The notes under the pieces are model-generated. The model ran no database searches. It was not told the origin of the DNA and saw only the letters and a list, made by a program, of their open reading frames with translations. The translations under genes were made by a program, and so were the position numbers. This document shows positions 1-6,344 of a stretch of DNA of 8,782 bases, in pieces. How positions within the stretch are numbered: position 1 is the stretch's first letter; every line of letters starts with the position of its first letter. Origin of the DNA: Bifidobacterium breve (GTDB taxonomy: Bacteria; Actinomycetota; Actinomycetes; S36-B12); the NCBI GenBank assembly GCA_943328365.2, contig CALPZT020000039.1, forward strand, positions 1 to 8,782, read 5' to 3'.

Positions 1-2
1 CT

Positions 3-1661
3 GCCGTGGTCTCAGTCGCGGCCGGCCTTGAGCTCGGAGCCACCCTTCGCCGCATCGTGAAGGCTGCGGTCGATCTCGTCGATGCCGAGTACGGCGCGCT
101 CGGTGTCCTCGGGGCTGATGGCAAGGTCGTCGACTTCATCCATGTCGGAATCGACCCCACATTGGCGGAGTCGATCGGCCCGCTGCCGACCGGCAAGGGG
201 ATTCTGGGCCTGCTCACCCAGCACCCGGTGCCGATCCGGCTCGATCGACTCTCGGACCACCCGTCATCGACTGGGTTCCCTCCCGGACACCCGCCGATGC
301 AGTCCTTCCTCGGTGTTCCCGTACGCGTGAGAGGTGAGGTCTTCGGCAACCTCTATCTCACCGAGAAGCGCGGAGCGACCGGATTCAACACCGAAGACGA
401 GCGAACGGTGATGGCGCTGGCTGCCGCCGCCGCGGTGGCAATCGAGAACGCCCGGCTCTACGAGCGCAGTCGGCAGCGCGAGCGATGGCAGGAGGCCGTC
501 GCCGCGATCGCGAACGCGGTGCTCAGCGGCGCTGAGGGCGCAGATGTCCTTCCCGTCATCAGTGAGCGAGTTCGGGCGCTCACCGGTGCTGATGCCTCGC
601 TCGTTGCGATGCCGGATCTGCTCGGCCGACTCGTGGTCGAGGTGGTGAGCATCGGACCTGAGGGCGAGGGGGCGCGGGCGGACCAGACCCGCTGGTCCGT
701 GCACCGGAGTCGCCCTCGAAGCCCACGAACGGCAGCCTTCGATGGCATTGAACGAGGGCTCCTCGGTCACGTGCTCACGGGTAACGAGCAGATCCAGGAG
801 GCACTTGACTCCCGTGCGACCCTGCTCACCGGGCAGATGACCCTCGACCTCGACACTCCGCGCGAGTTTGCGTCGATGCTTGCCCTGCCGATGCTCGCGG
901 TTGATCGAACGCTCGGCGTCGTGATCCTCTTCTGGGATCTCGGTGCGGGGCCTGTGCCGCGCGACATCGTTGAGCTTGCGGAGGCCTTCGCCGCCCAGGC
1001 TGCCGTGACACTCGTCCTCGCGGAGGCGCGTCATGAGCAGGGCAGGCTTGCGGTCTACGAGGACCGCGATCGCATTGCGCGTGATCTGCACGACCTCGTC
1101 ATCCAGCGACTCTTCGCGACCGGGATGCAACTGCAGGGGGCCATGCGAACGCCGGGCCTCGATGACGGAGTTCGGGAGCGGATGTCGCGGGCGGTCGATG
1201 AGATGGACGAGACCATCCGTGAGATCCGCCAGACGATCTTCGCACTCCACGAGCCGAGCTCCGGCCCCTCCACCGGCCTGCGCGGCCGGATCCTTCGCGA
1301 GACCGCCCAGGCAGCTGCGCTCCTCGGGTTCGAGCCCTCAGTCCGATTCACCGGCGTCATCGATGCGATGGTGGCTGACACGACAGGTGACCATCTCATC
1401 GCCGCCCTGCGTGAGGCCGTCACGAATGCCGCGAGGCATGCACAGGCAGAGCGCGTCGAGGTCGTGATTGAGGTGATCGGTTCAGAGGTCATGCTCGTGG
1501 TGACGGACGATGGGATTGGCGTGCCTATCGATGGCTCAGGACGACGCTCCGGGGTCGCGAATCTGAATGCTCGCGCCATGGCGCTCGGCGGATCGTGTTC
1601 CCTCGAGCGGGTGTCGGAGAGCGGCGGAACGCGATTGATCTGGCGGGTGCCAGCGAGCTGA
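3..1661 (+). CDS. DevS/DosS-like GAF-GAF sensor histidine kinase, 5' truncated by window edge
   Basis: This is a cytoplasmic two-component sensor kinase. Numbering below is from the GTG at 6. Two GAF domains span about residues 5-150 and 165-345. HisKA_3 follows with the phospho-acceptor His362 in the motif DRIARDLHDLVIQRLF. The HATPase_c domain has an N box (N474 in EAVTNAARH), a G1 box (D501-D502-G503-x-G505) and a final GVANLNARA motif. GAF1 carries HPPM with H95 and, 22 residues later, Y117 in GNLYL. These match in position the haem ligand His149 and distal Tyr171 of mycobacterial DevS/DosS, so haem-based gas or redox sensing is plausible. The frame is open to the window edge, and the residues before and after the GTG fit the first GAF helix. 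There is no room for a ribosome binding site, so the true start lies upstream. Its response regulator (NarL/DevR type) is not in view. GAF2 has an unusual Arg/Pro-rich stretch near residues 224-250. Confidence 0.93.
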   Translation, partial: AVVSVAAGLELGATLRRIVKAAVDLVDAEYGALGVLGADGKVVDFIHVGIDPTLAESIGPLPTGKGILGLLTQHPVPIRLDRLSDHPSSTGFPPGHPPMQSFLGVPVRVRGEVFGNLYLTEKRGATGFNTEDERTVMALAAAAAVAIENARLYERSRQRERWQEAVAAIANAVLSGAEGADVLPVISERVRALTGADASLVAMPDLLGRLVVEVVSIGPEGEGARADQTRWSVHRSRPRSPRTAAFDGIERGLLGHVLTGNEQIQEALDSRATLLTGQMTLDLDTPREFASMLALPMLAVDRTLGVVILFWDLGAGPVPRDIVELAEAFAAQAAVTLVLAEARHEQGRLAVYEDRDRIARDLHDLVIQRLFATGMQLQGAMRTPGLDDGVRERMSRAVDEMDETIREIRQTIFALHEPSSGPSTGLRGRILRETAQAAALLGFEPSVRFTGVIDAMVADTTGDHLIAALREAVTNAARHAQAERVEVVIEVIGSEVMLVVTDDGIGVPIDGSGRRSGVANLNARAMALGGSCSLERVSESGGTRLIWRVPAS

Positions 1662-1671
1662 GCGGGCTCAG
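1658..1671. terminator. Possible bidirectional hairpin at convergent stop codons
   Basis: A perfect inverted repeat, CTGAGC-GG-GCTCAG, spans the 6-bp gap between the kinase and the dehydrogenase and includes both TGA stop codons. It could fold as a 5-bp stem with a 4-nt loop on either strand and act as a shared terminator. There is no T-tract on either side and the stem is short. Part of the symmetry follows simply from two facing TGA stops, so termination is only a suggestion. Confidence 0.25.
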
Positions 1672-2402
1672 ATGTCGAGGGTCTGCCCGACCGTGGCGCC
1701 TCCGTCAGCGATGAACTCGGTTCCGGTCGAGTACGTGGCATCGGCGACGAGATAGAGGACGAGCTTGGCGATCTCGTTCGGCTCGCCGATGCGCGGGATG
1801 GGCTGGCGGGCGTAGAAGTCCTCGGAGGCAACCCCTGCTGTCATCGGGGTGCGCACGCCGCCGGGGTGGACTGACACCACCCGCGTGCCGTCCTTCGCGA
1901 GGTCGAGGGCAGCGGCCTTGGTCAGGCCACGCACGCCCCACTTGCTCGCCACGTAGGCGCTCAGATTCGAGTACCCCATGATGCCGGCGGTCGATGAGAT
2001 GTTCACGATGACGCCCCCGCCAGCCCTCGCCAAGGCGGGCGCCATGGCGCGGATCCCGAGGAATACCCCGGTGAGGTTGATCCCGATGACCCGGTTCCAC
2101 TCGGAAAGTTCGGTTGACGCGACCGGAGTGAAGCCGACGACCCCGGCATTGTTGACGAGGATGTCGATTCGGCCGAGCGAGGACTCGGCCCAACCCGCAA
2201 GATCCGACCAGTCCTGTTCATTGGTGACGTCGAGATGCCGGTACTCGGCGCCGATGCTGGACGCGACCGAGGCGCCTTCGTCGTCGAGGATGTCGCACAA
2301 CACCACCCGTGCGCCCTCAGTTGCGAGGATGCGAGCTTCCTCGGCCCCCATGCCCTGCGCCGCTCCTGTGACGATCGCTACCCTGCCGTCAAGCTTGCCC
2401 AT
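1668..2402 (-). CDS. Short-chain dehydrogenase/reductase (SDR), classical type
   Basis: A 244-residue cytoplasmic NAD(P)-dependent oxidoreductase of usual SDR length. The Rossmann motif TGAAQGMG is at residues 12-19. D37 at the end of the second strand favours NAD over NADP. NNAG is at 84-87, and the catalytic tetrad is N109, S137, Y150 and K154 (YVASK). The sequence resembles the 3-alpha/20-beta-hydroxysteroid dehydrogenase and 3-oxoacyl-ACP reductase-like branch, for example NISSTAGIMG and SVHPGGVRTPMT, but the substrate cannot be read from it. The ORF extends upstream to 2627. The ATG at 2402 was chosen because GGAGG (2409-2413, minus strand) lies 6 nt before it and the protein then begins GKLDGRVAIVTG, as the family usually does. 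The gene is divergent from the microprotein gene and convergent with the kinase. Confidence 0.92.
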   Translation of the reverse strand: MGKLDGRVAIVTGAAQGMGAEEARILATEGARVVLCDILDDEGASVASSIGAEYRHLDVTNEQDWSDLAGWAESSLGRIDILVNNAGVVGFTPVASTELSEWNRVIGINLTGVFLGIRAMAPALARAGGGVIVNISSTAGIMGYSNLSAYVASKWGVRGLTKAAALDLAKDGTRVVSVHPGGVRTPMTAGVASEDFYARQPIPRIGEPNEIAKLVLYLVADATYSTGTEFIADGGATVGQTLDI

Positions 2403-2469
2403 GTCGAACCTCCGTGCTGCGACGCTACGGCGGCGGGCCAGCGCGGGATAGGGACGAAAGCCTCGTATG

Positions 2470-2496
2470 GGCGAGGGCGAAAGGCATATGCTCGCC
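2470..2496. repeat. Inverted repeat GGCGAG/CTCGCC with nested GCATATGC
   Basis: Arms GGCGAG (2470-2475) and CTCGCC (2491-2496) flank a 15-nt loop that overlaps an 8-bp palindrome, GCATATGC (2484-2491). The element lies in the divergent region between the dehydrogenase start and the CsoR-type operator. It could be a regulator site or a leader hairpin of the dehydrogenase transcript. No known binding motif is recognised, and the symmetry may be chance. Confidence 0.25.
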
Positions 2497-2509
2497 ATGT
2501 GGTGATTTG

Positions 2510-2525
2510 ATACCCCCTGGGGTAT
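2510..2525. promoter_or_regulatory. CsoR/CstR-type operator palindrome
   Basis: A perfect 7-2-7 inverted repeat, ATACCCC-CT-GGGGTAT. G/C-tract palindromes flanked by TA are the known operator type of the CsoR/RcnR/CstR (DUF156) repressor family, which respond to copper, nickel or persulfides. The right arm overlaps a -10-like TATATT (2523-2528), so a bound repressor would block a rightward promoter. It lies 33 nt upstream of the cysteine-rich microprotein start and 107 nt from the divergent dehydrogenase start. The regulator gene itself is not in the window. Confidence 0.72.
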
Positions 2526-2528
2526 ATT
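2523..2528 (+). promoter_or_regulatory. Likely -10 box of the microprotein promoter
   Basis: TATATT differs from TATAAT at one base and lies 30 nt before the GTG start of the microprotein gene. The hexamer at 17-bp spacing upstream (TGGTGA, 2500-2505) is a poor -35 match. That fits a weak or activator-independent repressible promoter with the CsoR-type palindrome between -35 and -10. Assigned by position and sequence only. Confidence 0.45.
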
Positions 2529-2558
2529 GGTGACACATCGAGATGAAGGAGCGAGTCT

Positions 2559-2675
2559 GTGTGCAGTCCAGTGCGTTGCGGAAGTTGCGGCTTGGTCACG
2601 TGGAGTGGGTGCGGTGAGCACGTGCAAGAGGTCATGGCGAACGTGCCTGTTGAGCAGCGCTGCACCTGTAACTGA
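2559..2675 (+). CDS. 38-residue cysteine-rich microprotein, probable metal- or thiol-binding
   Basis: A very short gene starting at GTG with AAGGAG (2546-2551) placed 7 nt upstream, one of the best ribosome binding sites in the window. The product has six cysteines in 38 residues (C2, C7, C10, C18, C35, C37) plus H21. The core reads CGSCGLVTWSGCGEHV. C7-x2-C10 and C18-x2-H21 form a zinc-ribbon-like four-ligand set, with a second Cys-x-Cys pair at the C-terminus (RCTC). I recall similar unnamed small proteins of the form C-x2-CG-x2-TW-x-GCG-x-HV in other bacteria, but no function that I can name. The upstream CsoR/CstR-type operator suggests induction by copper or persulfide stress. It may be co-transcribed with the transporter gene 43 nt downstream. 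A metal chaperone, buffer or persulfide-reactive protein are all possible; this is inference. Confidence 0.8.
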   Translation: MCSPVRCGSCGLVTWSGCGEHVQEVMANVPVEQRCTCN

Positions 2676-2718
2676 CGCCGCTCCGGCGCTCGTGCGCCCC
2701 TGCTGCTAGGAATGGGCA

Positions 2719-3672
2719 GTGACGCAGGCTCCGGGAGTATCGAAGTGGCTGCCCTCGTACATCCTGCTGGCGCTCATCTGGGGCGGGTCCTTCGCCTTCA
2801 TGATGATCGGGCTCGAGTCACTCACGCCGGTCGGCGTTTCCTTCGGCAGAATCCTGCTCGGAGCGATCACCCTCCTCGTCCTCGCGGCGGTGACACGCAC
2901 CTCACTGCCACCGCGACGGACCTGGAAGCACCTGTTCATCTATGCGGCCCTCGTCAGCACCGTCCCGTGGACCATGTTCGCGATCGGCGAGACCCACATC
3001 TCCTCGGCTCTCGCCGGCATCATCAACGGCGCCACCCCGCTCATGACCCTCGTTGCCATCCTCGCGGCCTTCCCCGAGGAGACCCCGAACCGGCAGCGGA
3101 TCATCGGCCTGAGCATCGGATTCATCGGCGTCCTCATCGTCGTGGGCGTCTGGCAGGGGCTGGCGGCGGGAACGTGGGCGGGAATTGCCGTCTGCCTCGT
3201 GGCGATCACCTGCTACGGCATCTCCTACCCCTACGGGAGACGTCACCTCACCGGCGGCCCGCTCGCGAGCGACCTCACCCCACTGGCCTTGGCGACTGGT
3301 GTGCTCGTCATGGCGACGGTTCAGACAGCCCCGCTCACGCTCATCACCGGGGTGCTCAAGGCCCCGCTCCAGGTTTCGACGGTGATCGCGATGCTGTGCC
3401 TGGGTTGCCTGGGCAGCGGAATCGCCTACGTATTGAATTTTCGGGTACTCGCCAACTCTGATGCCACCACGACGAGCACCGTCACGTACATTCCGCCCCT
3501 CATCGCCGTCATTGTCGGCGCGATCTTCCTCGATGAGCACATCACCTGGAACCAGCCGATAGGCGGAGTACTTGTCGTCGCTGGTGCGGCCATCGCCCAG
3601 GGGGTCCTGCACCTGCCGAAGCGCTCGAAGGTGCGGTCACAGCGCGACTCGGGGACAATAAGCGAGCCATGA
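2719..3672 (+). CDS. EamA/DMT-family membrane transporter
   Basis: A 317-residue inner-membrane protein of the drug/metabolite transporter superfamily with two EamA repeats and about ten membrane segments. These lie near residues 12-31, 37-58, 70-89, 95-117, 127-144, 150-171, 186-205, 220-241, 254-271 and 279-297. Repeat 1 opens with ALIWGGSF. Repeat 2 ends with the typical YIPPLIAVIVGAIFLDE signature. A basic tail (KRSKVRSQR) should be cytoplasmic. Such proteins usually export amino acids, nucleosides or other small metabolites; the substrate is unknown here. The GTG at 2719 is preceded by AGGA (2708-2711) at 7-nt spacing. The stop overlaps the MenJ-like gene by 4 bp (ATGA), so the two are translationally coupled. 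The cysteine-rich microprotein lies 43 nt upstream, possibly in the same operon. Confidence 0.92.
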   Translation: MTQAPGVSKWLPSYILLALIWGGSFAFMMIGLESLTPVGVSFGRILLGAITLLVLAAVTRTSLPPRRTWKHLFIYAALVSTVPWTMFAIGETHISSALAGIINGATPLMTLVAILAAFPEETPNRQRIIGLSIGFIGVLIVVGVWQGLAAGTWAGIAVCLVAITCYGISYPYGRRHLTGGPLASDLTPLALATGVLVMATVQTAPLTLITGVLKAPLQVSTVIAMLCLGCLGSGIAYVLNFRVLANSDATTTSTVTYIPPLIAVIVGAIFLDEHITWNQPIGGVLVVAGAAIAQGVLHLPKRSKVRSQRDSGTISEP

Positions 3673-4928
3673 GCACCCTCCCCCCACTCGAAACCGATGT
3701 CCTCGTCGTCGGGGCTGGCCCGGCCGGGTCTGCGACCGCAGCCTGGAGCGCCCGAGCCGGCATCGATGTGCTGCTCGCCGATGCCGAAGCCTTCCCCCGA
3801 GATAAGCCCTGCGGCGACGGCCTCACCCCACGCGCAATCGCCGAGCTCGACCACCTCGGCCTGTCTCCATGGCTCGAGGGTCGCGCGCGCAACAAGGGGC
3901 TGCGGGCCGCAGGTTTCGGTCGCACGCTCACGCTCCCCTGGCCCGGTGGCTCACTGCCAAGCCATGGCGGGGCAGCGCCCCGGCTCGAACTCGATGCAGC
4001 CATCCGGCAGGTCGCGATCGATGCGGGCGCGACCACGGTCGAGGGCCACCGCGCCGTCGCCGTCACGCTCGACACTGCGAAGGTCACCTCGGTCACCTTT
4101 GCGACGGGCAAGGGAGATCAGCGCGAGATCCGCTGCAAGCGCCTCATCGTGGCCGATGGCGCGAAATCCCAGTTGGGACGAAAACTCGGACGTGTGTGGC
4201 ACCGCAGCACCGTCTACGGCGTGGCCGCCCGCGGCTACGTCAAGAGCCACCGAAGCGACGACCCATGGATCTCCTCCCACCTCGAACTGCGCGGGCAGGA
4301 CGGCGAACTCCTCTCCGGCTACGGCTGGGTCTTCCCGCTCGGCGACGGCGAGGTGAACATCGGCGTGGGCACGCTCGCCACCAGCCGTCATCCCGCCGAG
4401 GTGAACCTGCGCGGCCTTATGCAGCACTACGCCGATAACCAGCGCGAGGAGTGGCAACTCGAAGGCGACATCAGGGCACCGTGGTCGGCGCTCCTGCCCA
4501 TGGGCGGTGCCGTGAGCGGGGTTGCCGGCCCGAACTGGATGCTCGTCGGCGACGCCGCCGGCTGCGTCAACCCACTCAATGGCGAGGGCATCGACTACGG
4601 CCTCGAAACTGGCCACCTTGCAGCTGAGGTTCTCGCTGGAACAGTCTCGAACTCAGCGATGAACTACGAGGCCCAGTGGGCGCCGATCCTCCGGCAGCAC
4701 TACGGCACTGCATTTTCCATCGCCAGGCGGCTCGCCGGATTCCTCACCGTGCCCGGATTCCTGCCCACCTTCGGCCCGGTCGGCATGCGCTCGCGCTCGC
4801 TCATGACCATCGCGCTACGGGTCATGGGCAATCTCGTCACCGACGAAGACACCGATGCGACGGCGCGGCTCTGGCGTGCGGCGGGTCGCACGAGCCTTCG
4901 ATTCGACGAGCGGCCACCGTTCACGTAG
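3669..4928 (+). CDS. menJ: MenJ-like menaquinone reductase (geranylgeranyl reductase family flavoprotein)
   Basis: A 419-residue FAD-dependent reductase. By close resemblance to M. tuberculosis MenJ (Rv0561c), it should saturate one isoprene double bond of the menaquinone side chain and so tune the respiratory quinone at the membrane. The dinucleotide motif GAGPAG is at residues 15-20. PRDKPCGDGLTPRA is at about 43-56, the family's conserved Cys-Gly-Asp site. The second FAD motif GDAAG is at 294-298, followed by NPLNGEGIDYGLETG. The conserved ending DERPPFT is present. YGWVFPLGDGEVNIGVG and SALLPMGGAVSGVAGPNWML also match the family as I recall it. The ATG at 3669 overlaps the upstream stop and lacks a clear ribosome binding site, so translational coupling is likely. 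Other geranylgeranyl reductase-family substrates, such as archaeal-type lipids or chlorophyll, fit an actinobacterium less well. Confidence 0.88.
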   Translation: MSTLPPLETDVLVVGAGPAGSATAAWSARAGIDVLLADAEAFPRDKPCGDGLTPRAIAELDHLGLSPWLEGRARNKGLRAAGFGRTLTLPWPGGSLPSHGGAAPRLELDAAIRQVAIDAGATTVEGHRAVAVTLDTAKVTSVTFATGKGDQREIRCKRLIVADGAKSQLGRKLGRVWHRSTVYGVAARGYVKSHRSDDPWISSHLELRGQDGELLSGYGWVFPLGDGEVNIGVGTLATSRHPAEVNLRGLMQHYADNQREEWQLEGDIRAPWSALLPMGGAVSGVAGPNWMLVGDAAGCVNPLNGEGIDYGLETGHLAAEVLAGTVSNSAMNYEAQWAPILRQHYGTAFSIARRLAGFLTVPGFLPTFGPVGMRSRSLMTIALRVMGNLVTDEDTDATARLWRAAGRTSLRFDERPPFT

Positions 4929-4936
4929 GGCGCCGG

Positions 4937-5263
4937 CTAGAAGTCCCAGTCGTCCGTGAGCACGCCCTGCTGCATTGACATCCGAAGTGGATCCATGCGG
5001 AGCACCGCAGGGGGACCGTCGAGCAGCGGTGGCATGACACCCATGAGCACCCCGAATGGCGCGGATGCCCGATGTGCCTCCTGCGCCGCCTCGTCCTTGA
5101 AGATCTCGAACAGCCACACGTTGTTCGGAGTGTCAGGGTCGACCGAGACGATGAACAGCTCCGTGCCGGGCTCCGCAGCGAGGGAGTCGGTGTAGGAGTT
5201 CAGCACATCGAGGAGGGCGAGCCGAAGCCCTTCCTTGGCGGTGAGCCGGACGAGGAGCGACAT
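4937..5263 (-). CDS. Antibiotic biosynthesis monooxygenase (ABM)-fold protein, putative quinol monooxygenase-like
   Basis: A 108-residue protein of the dimeric alpha/beta ferredoxin-like ABM family (YgiN type). It begins with the family strand LLVRLTAKEG (residues 3-12). EPGTELFIVSVDPDTPNNVWLFEIF follows at about 31-55, then DEAAQEAH with the conserved H64. Members oxidise quinols, aromatic polyketides or haem without added cofactors, and many are uncharacterised. The C-terminal extension after about residue 90 (RMSMQQGVLTDDWDF) is specific and unexplained. The ATG at 5263 was chosen because the fold begins there, although no good ribosome binding site precedes it. An in-frame GTG at 5314 would add 17 residues. 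The gene lies 98 nt downstream of the fucose synthase on the same strand and is convergent with the MenJ-like gene, 8 bp away. A functional link to quinones is only suggestive. Confidence 0.85.
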   Translation of the reverse strand: MSLLVRLTAKEGLRLALLDVLNSYTDSLAAEPGTELFIVSVDPDTPNNVWLFEIFKDEAAQEAHRASAPFGVLMGVMPPLLDGPPAVLRMDPLRMSMQQGVLTDDWDF

Positions 5264-5320
5264 CCGCCCCGGCAGGAAGACCTGCAGCGGCTCGTCGGCG
5301 ACCTGCTCGGCCACTATGCG

Positions 5321-5380
5321 CCTATGCCTTGCACTTCGTGACGATGCCTTGCATCTCGCCCCTATGCCTTGTTGGCGAGG
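5321..5380. repeat. Three imperfect 20-bp tandem repeats at the 3' end of fcl
   Basis: ATGCCTTG occurs at 5324, 5344 and 5364, exactly 20 bp apart. Units 1 and 2 (5321-5340, 5341-5360) match at 14 of 20 positions. Units 1 and 3 share their first 11 bases (CCTATGCCTTG). The third unit contains the last codons and stop of fcl (AAG GCA TAG on the minus strand), so the gene end appears copied twice into the spacer before the ABM gene. Confidence 0.6.
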
Positions 5381-6306
5381 TACCACTCGTAGGTGCTCGC
5401 CACACCATCGCGCAGGGAGATCTGCGGCTTCCAGCCAAGCTCGTTGATCCGGGAGGTGTCGAGGAGCTTGCGGGGCATGCCATCGGGCTTGGACGAATCC
5501 CATTCGATCGTGCCCTCGAAGCCGACGACCGATGCCACCGTCTCGGCGAGCTCGCGAATCGGCATGTCGTCGCCGAGGCCGACGTTGATGGTCTCGTGGG
5601 TGTCGTAGTGCTGAAGCAGGACGAGGCAGGCCTGGGCGAGGTCGTCGACATGGAGGAACTCGCGGCGCGGCGTGCCGGTGCCCCAGACCGTGACCGTGGG
5701 CGCTCCCGCGACCTTCGCCTCATGGAACCGTCGGATGAAGGCGGGCAGCACGTGCGATGACTGGAGGTCGAAGTTGTCGCCAGGGCCATAGAGATTCGTC
5801 GGCATTGCGGAGATCCAGCGACGTCCGTATTCGGTGCGGTGTGCCTCGATGTAGAAGATGCCCGAGATCTTCGCCATGGCATAGGCCTGGTTCGTCGGCT
5901 CGAGTGGGCCGGTCATGAGCGATGACTCGCGGATCGGCTGGGTCGCGTGCCTCGGGTAGATGCAGGACGAGCCGAGGAAGAGCAGCCGCTCCACATCGCA
6001 GGCATGGGCCGCGTCCATGACATTGGTCTGGATGAGGGTGTTATCACGGAGAAACTCGACGGGAAAGGTGGAGTTTGCCATGATGCCGCCGACCTTCGCC
6101 GCCGCATCAATAATGATGTCGGGCTTGGCCTCGGTGATCGCCGCGAACGTGGCATCGCGGTCGCGCAGGTCGAGCTCCTTCGATGACCAGCCGATGAGCT
6201 TGCCGACGCCGGCAGATTCGAGTGCCCGCCAAAGGGCCGACCCGACGAGGCCCCGGTGCCCGGCCACGTAGACGGAGACATCGCCCCAGGGGAATGTCGA
6301 CTGCAT
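5362..6306 (-). CDS. fcl: GDP-L-fucose synthase (GDP-4-keto-6-deoxymannose 3,5-epimerase-4-reductase)
   Basis: A 314-residue extended-SDR enzyme that converts GDP-4-keto-6-deoxy-D-mannose to GDP-L-fucose with NADPH, in the cytoplasm, for surface glycans. The cofactor motif GHRGLVG is at residues 16-22. All catalytic residues known from E. coli GMER are present at a constant +6 offset: S113, C115, Y142, K146 (YAMAK) and H185 (SSHVLPA). NLYGPGDNF and RREFLHVDDLA are typical. The ATG at 6306 was chosen over the in-frame ATG at 6351. AGCAGG lies 5 nt before it, and the longer form would place the palindrome at 6345-6359 across its start codon with no ribosome binding site. The partner gene gmd, which makes the substrate, is not in the window. 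The gene may share a transcript with the downstream ABM gene and is divergent from the CoA-transferase. Confidence 0.93.
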   Translation of the reverse strand: MQSTFPWGDVSVYVAGHRGLVGSALWRALESAGVGKLIGWSSKELDLRDRDATFAAITEAKPDIIIDAAAKVGGIMANSTFPVEFLRDNTLIQTNVMDAAHACDVERLLFLGSSCIYPRHATQPIRESSLMTGPLEPTNQAYAMAKISGIFYIEAHRTEYGRRWISAMPTNLYGPGDNFDLQSSHVLPAFIRRFHEAKVAGAPTVTVWGTGTPRREFLHVDDLAQACLVLLQHYDTHETINVGLGDDMPIRELAETVASVVGFEGTIEWDSSKPDGMPRKLLDTSRINELGWKPQISLRDGVASTYEWYLANKA

Positions 6307-6344
6307 GGGTGCCTGCTCTCGGTGTGGGGACGAGTCTGTGACCA

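Noticed and set aside
264..1250. Long open frame (328 codons) on the minus strand opposite the kinase
   Set aside because: Its product is rich in Arg, His and Glu without recognisable motifs and lies wholly opposite a gene with intact kinase motifs; open antisense frames are common in GC-rich DNA.
2403..2627. Upstream extension of the dehydrogenase to 2627
   Set aside because: The extension would cross the operator and the microprotein gene, lacks similarity to the family, and the ATG at 2402 has a GGAGG site and a typical SDR N-terminus.
2676..2688. CGCCG-CTC-CGGCG hairpin after the microprotein as a terminator
   Set aside because: The stem is only 5 bp with a 3-nt loop and no T-tract; too weak to call.
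2527..2709. 60-codon frame starting at 2527 that overlaps the microprotein
   Set aside because: It has no ribosome binding site and begins within the likely promoter. The frame at 2559 has the better site and a regular Cys pattern.
2712..3461. Open frame from ATG at 2712
   Set aside because: It lies in a different frame from the transporter, and its product is a His/Arg/Pro-rich shadow without membrane segments.
2902..3612. 236-codon minus-strand frame opposite the transporter
   Set aside because: Composition is Arg/Asp/Gly-rich shadow with no family motif; the plus strand encodes clear EamA repeats.
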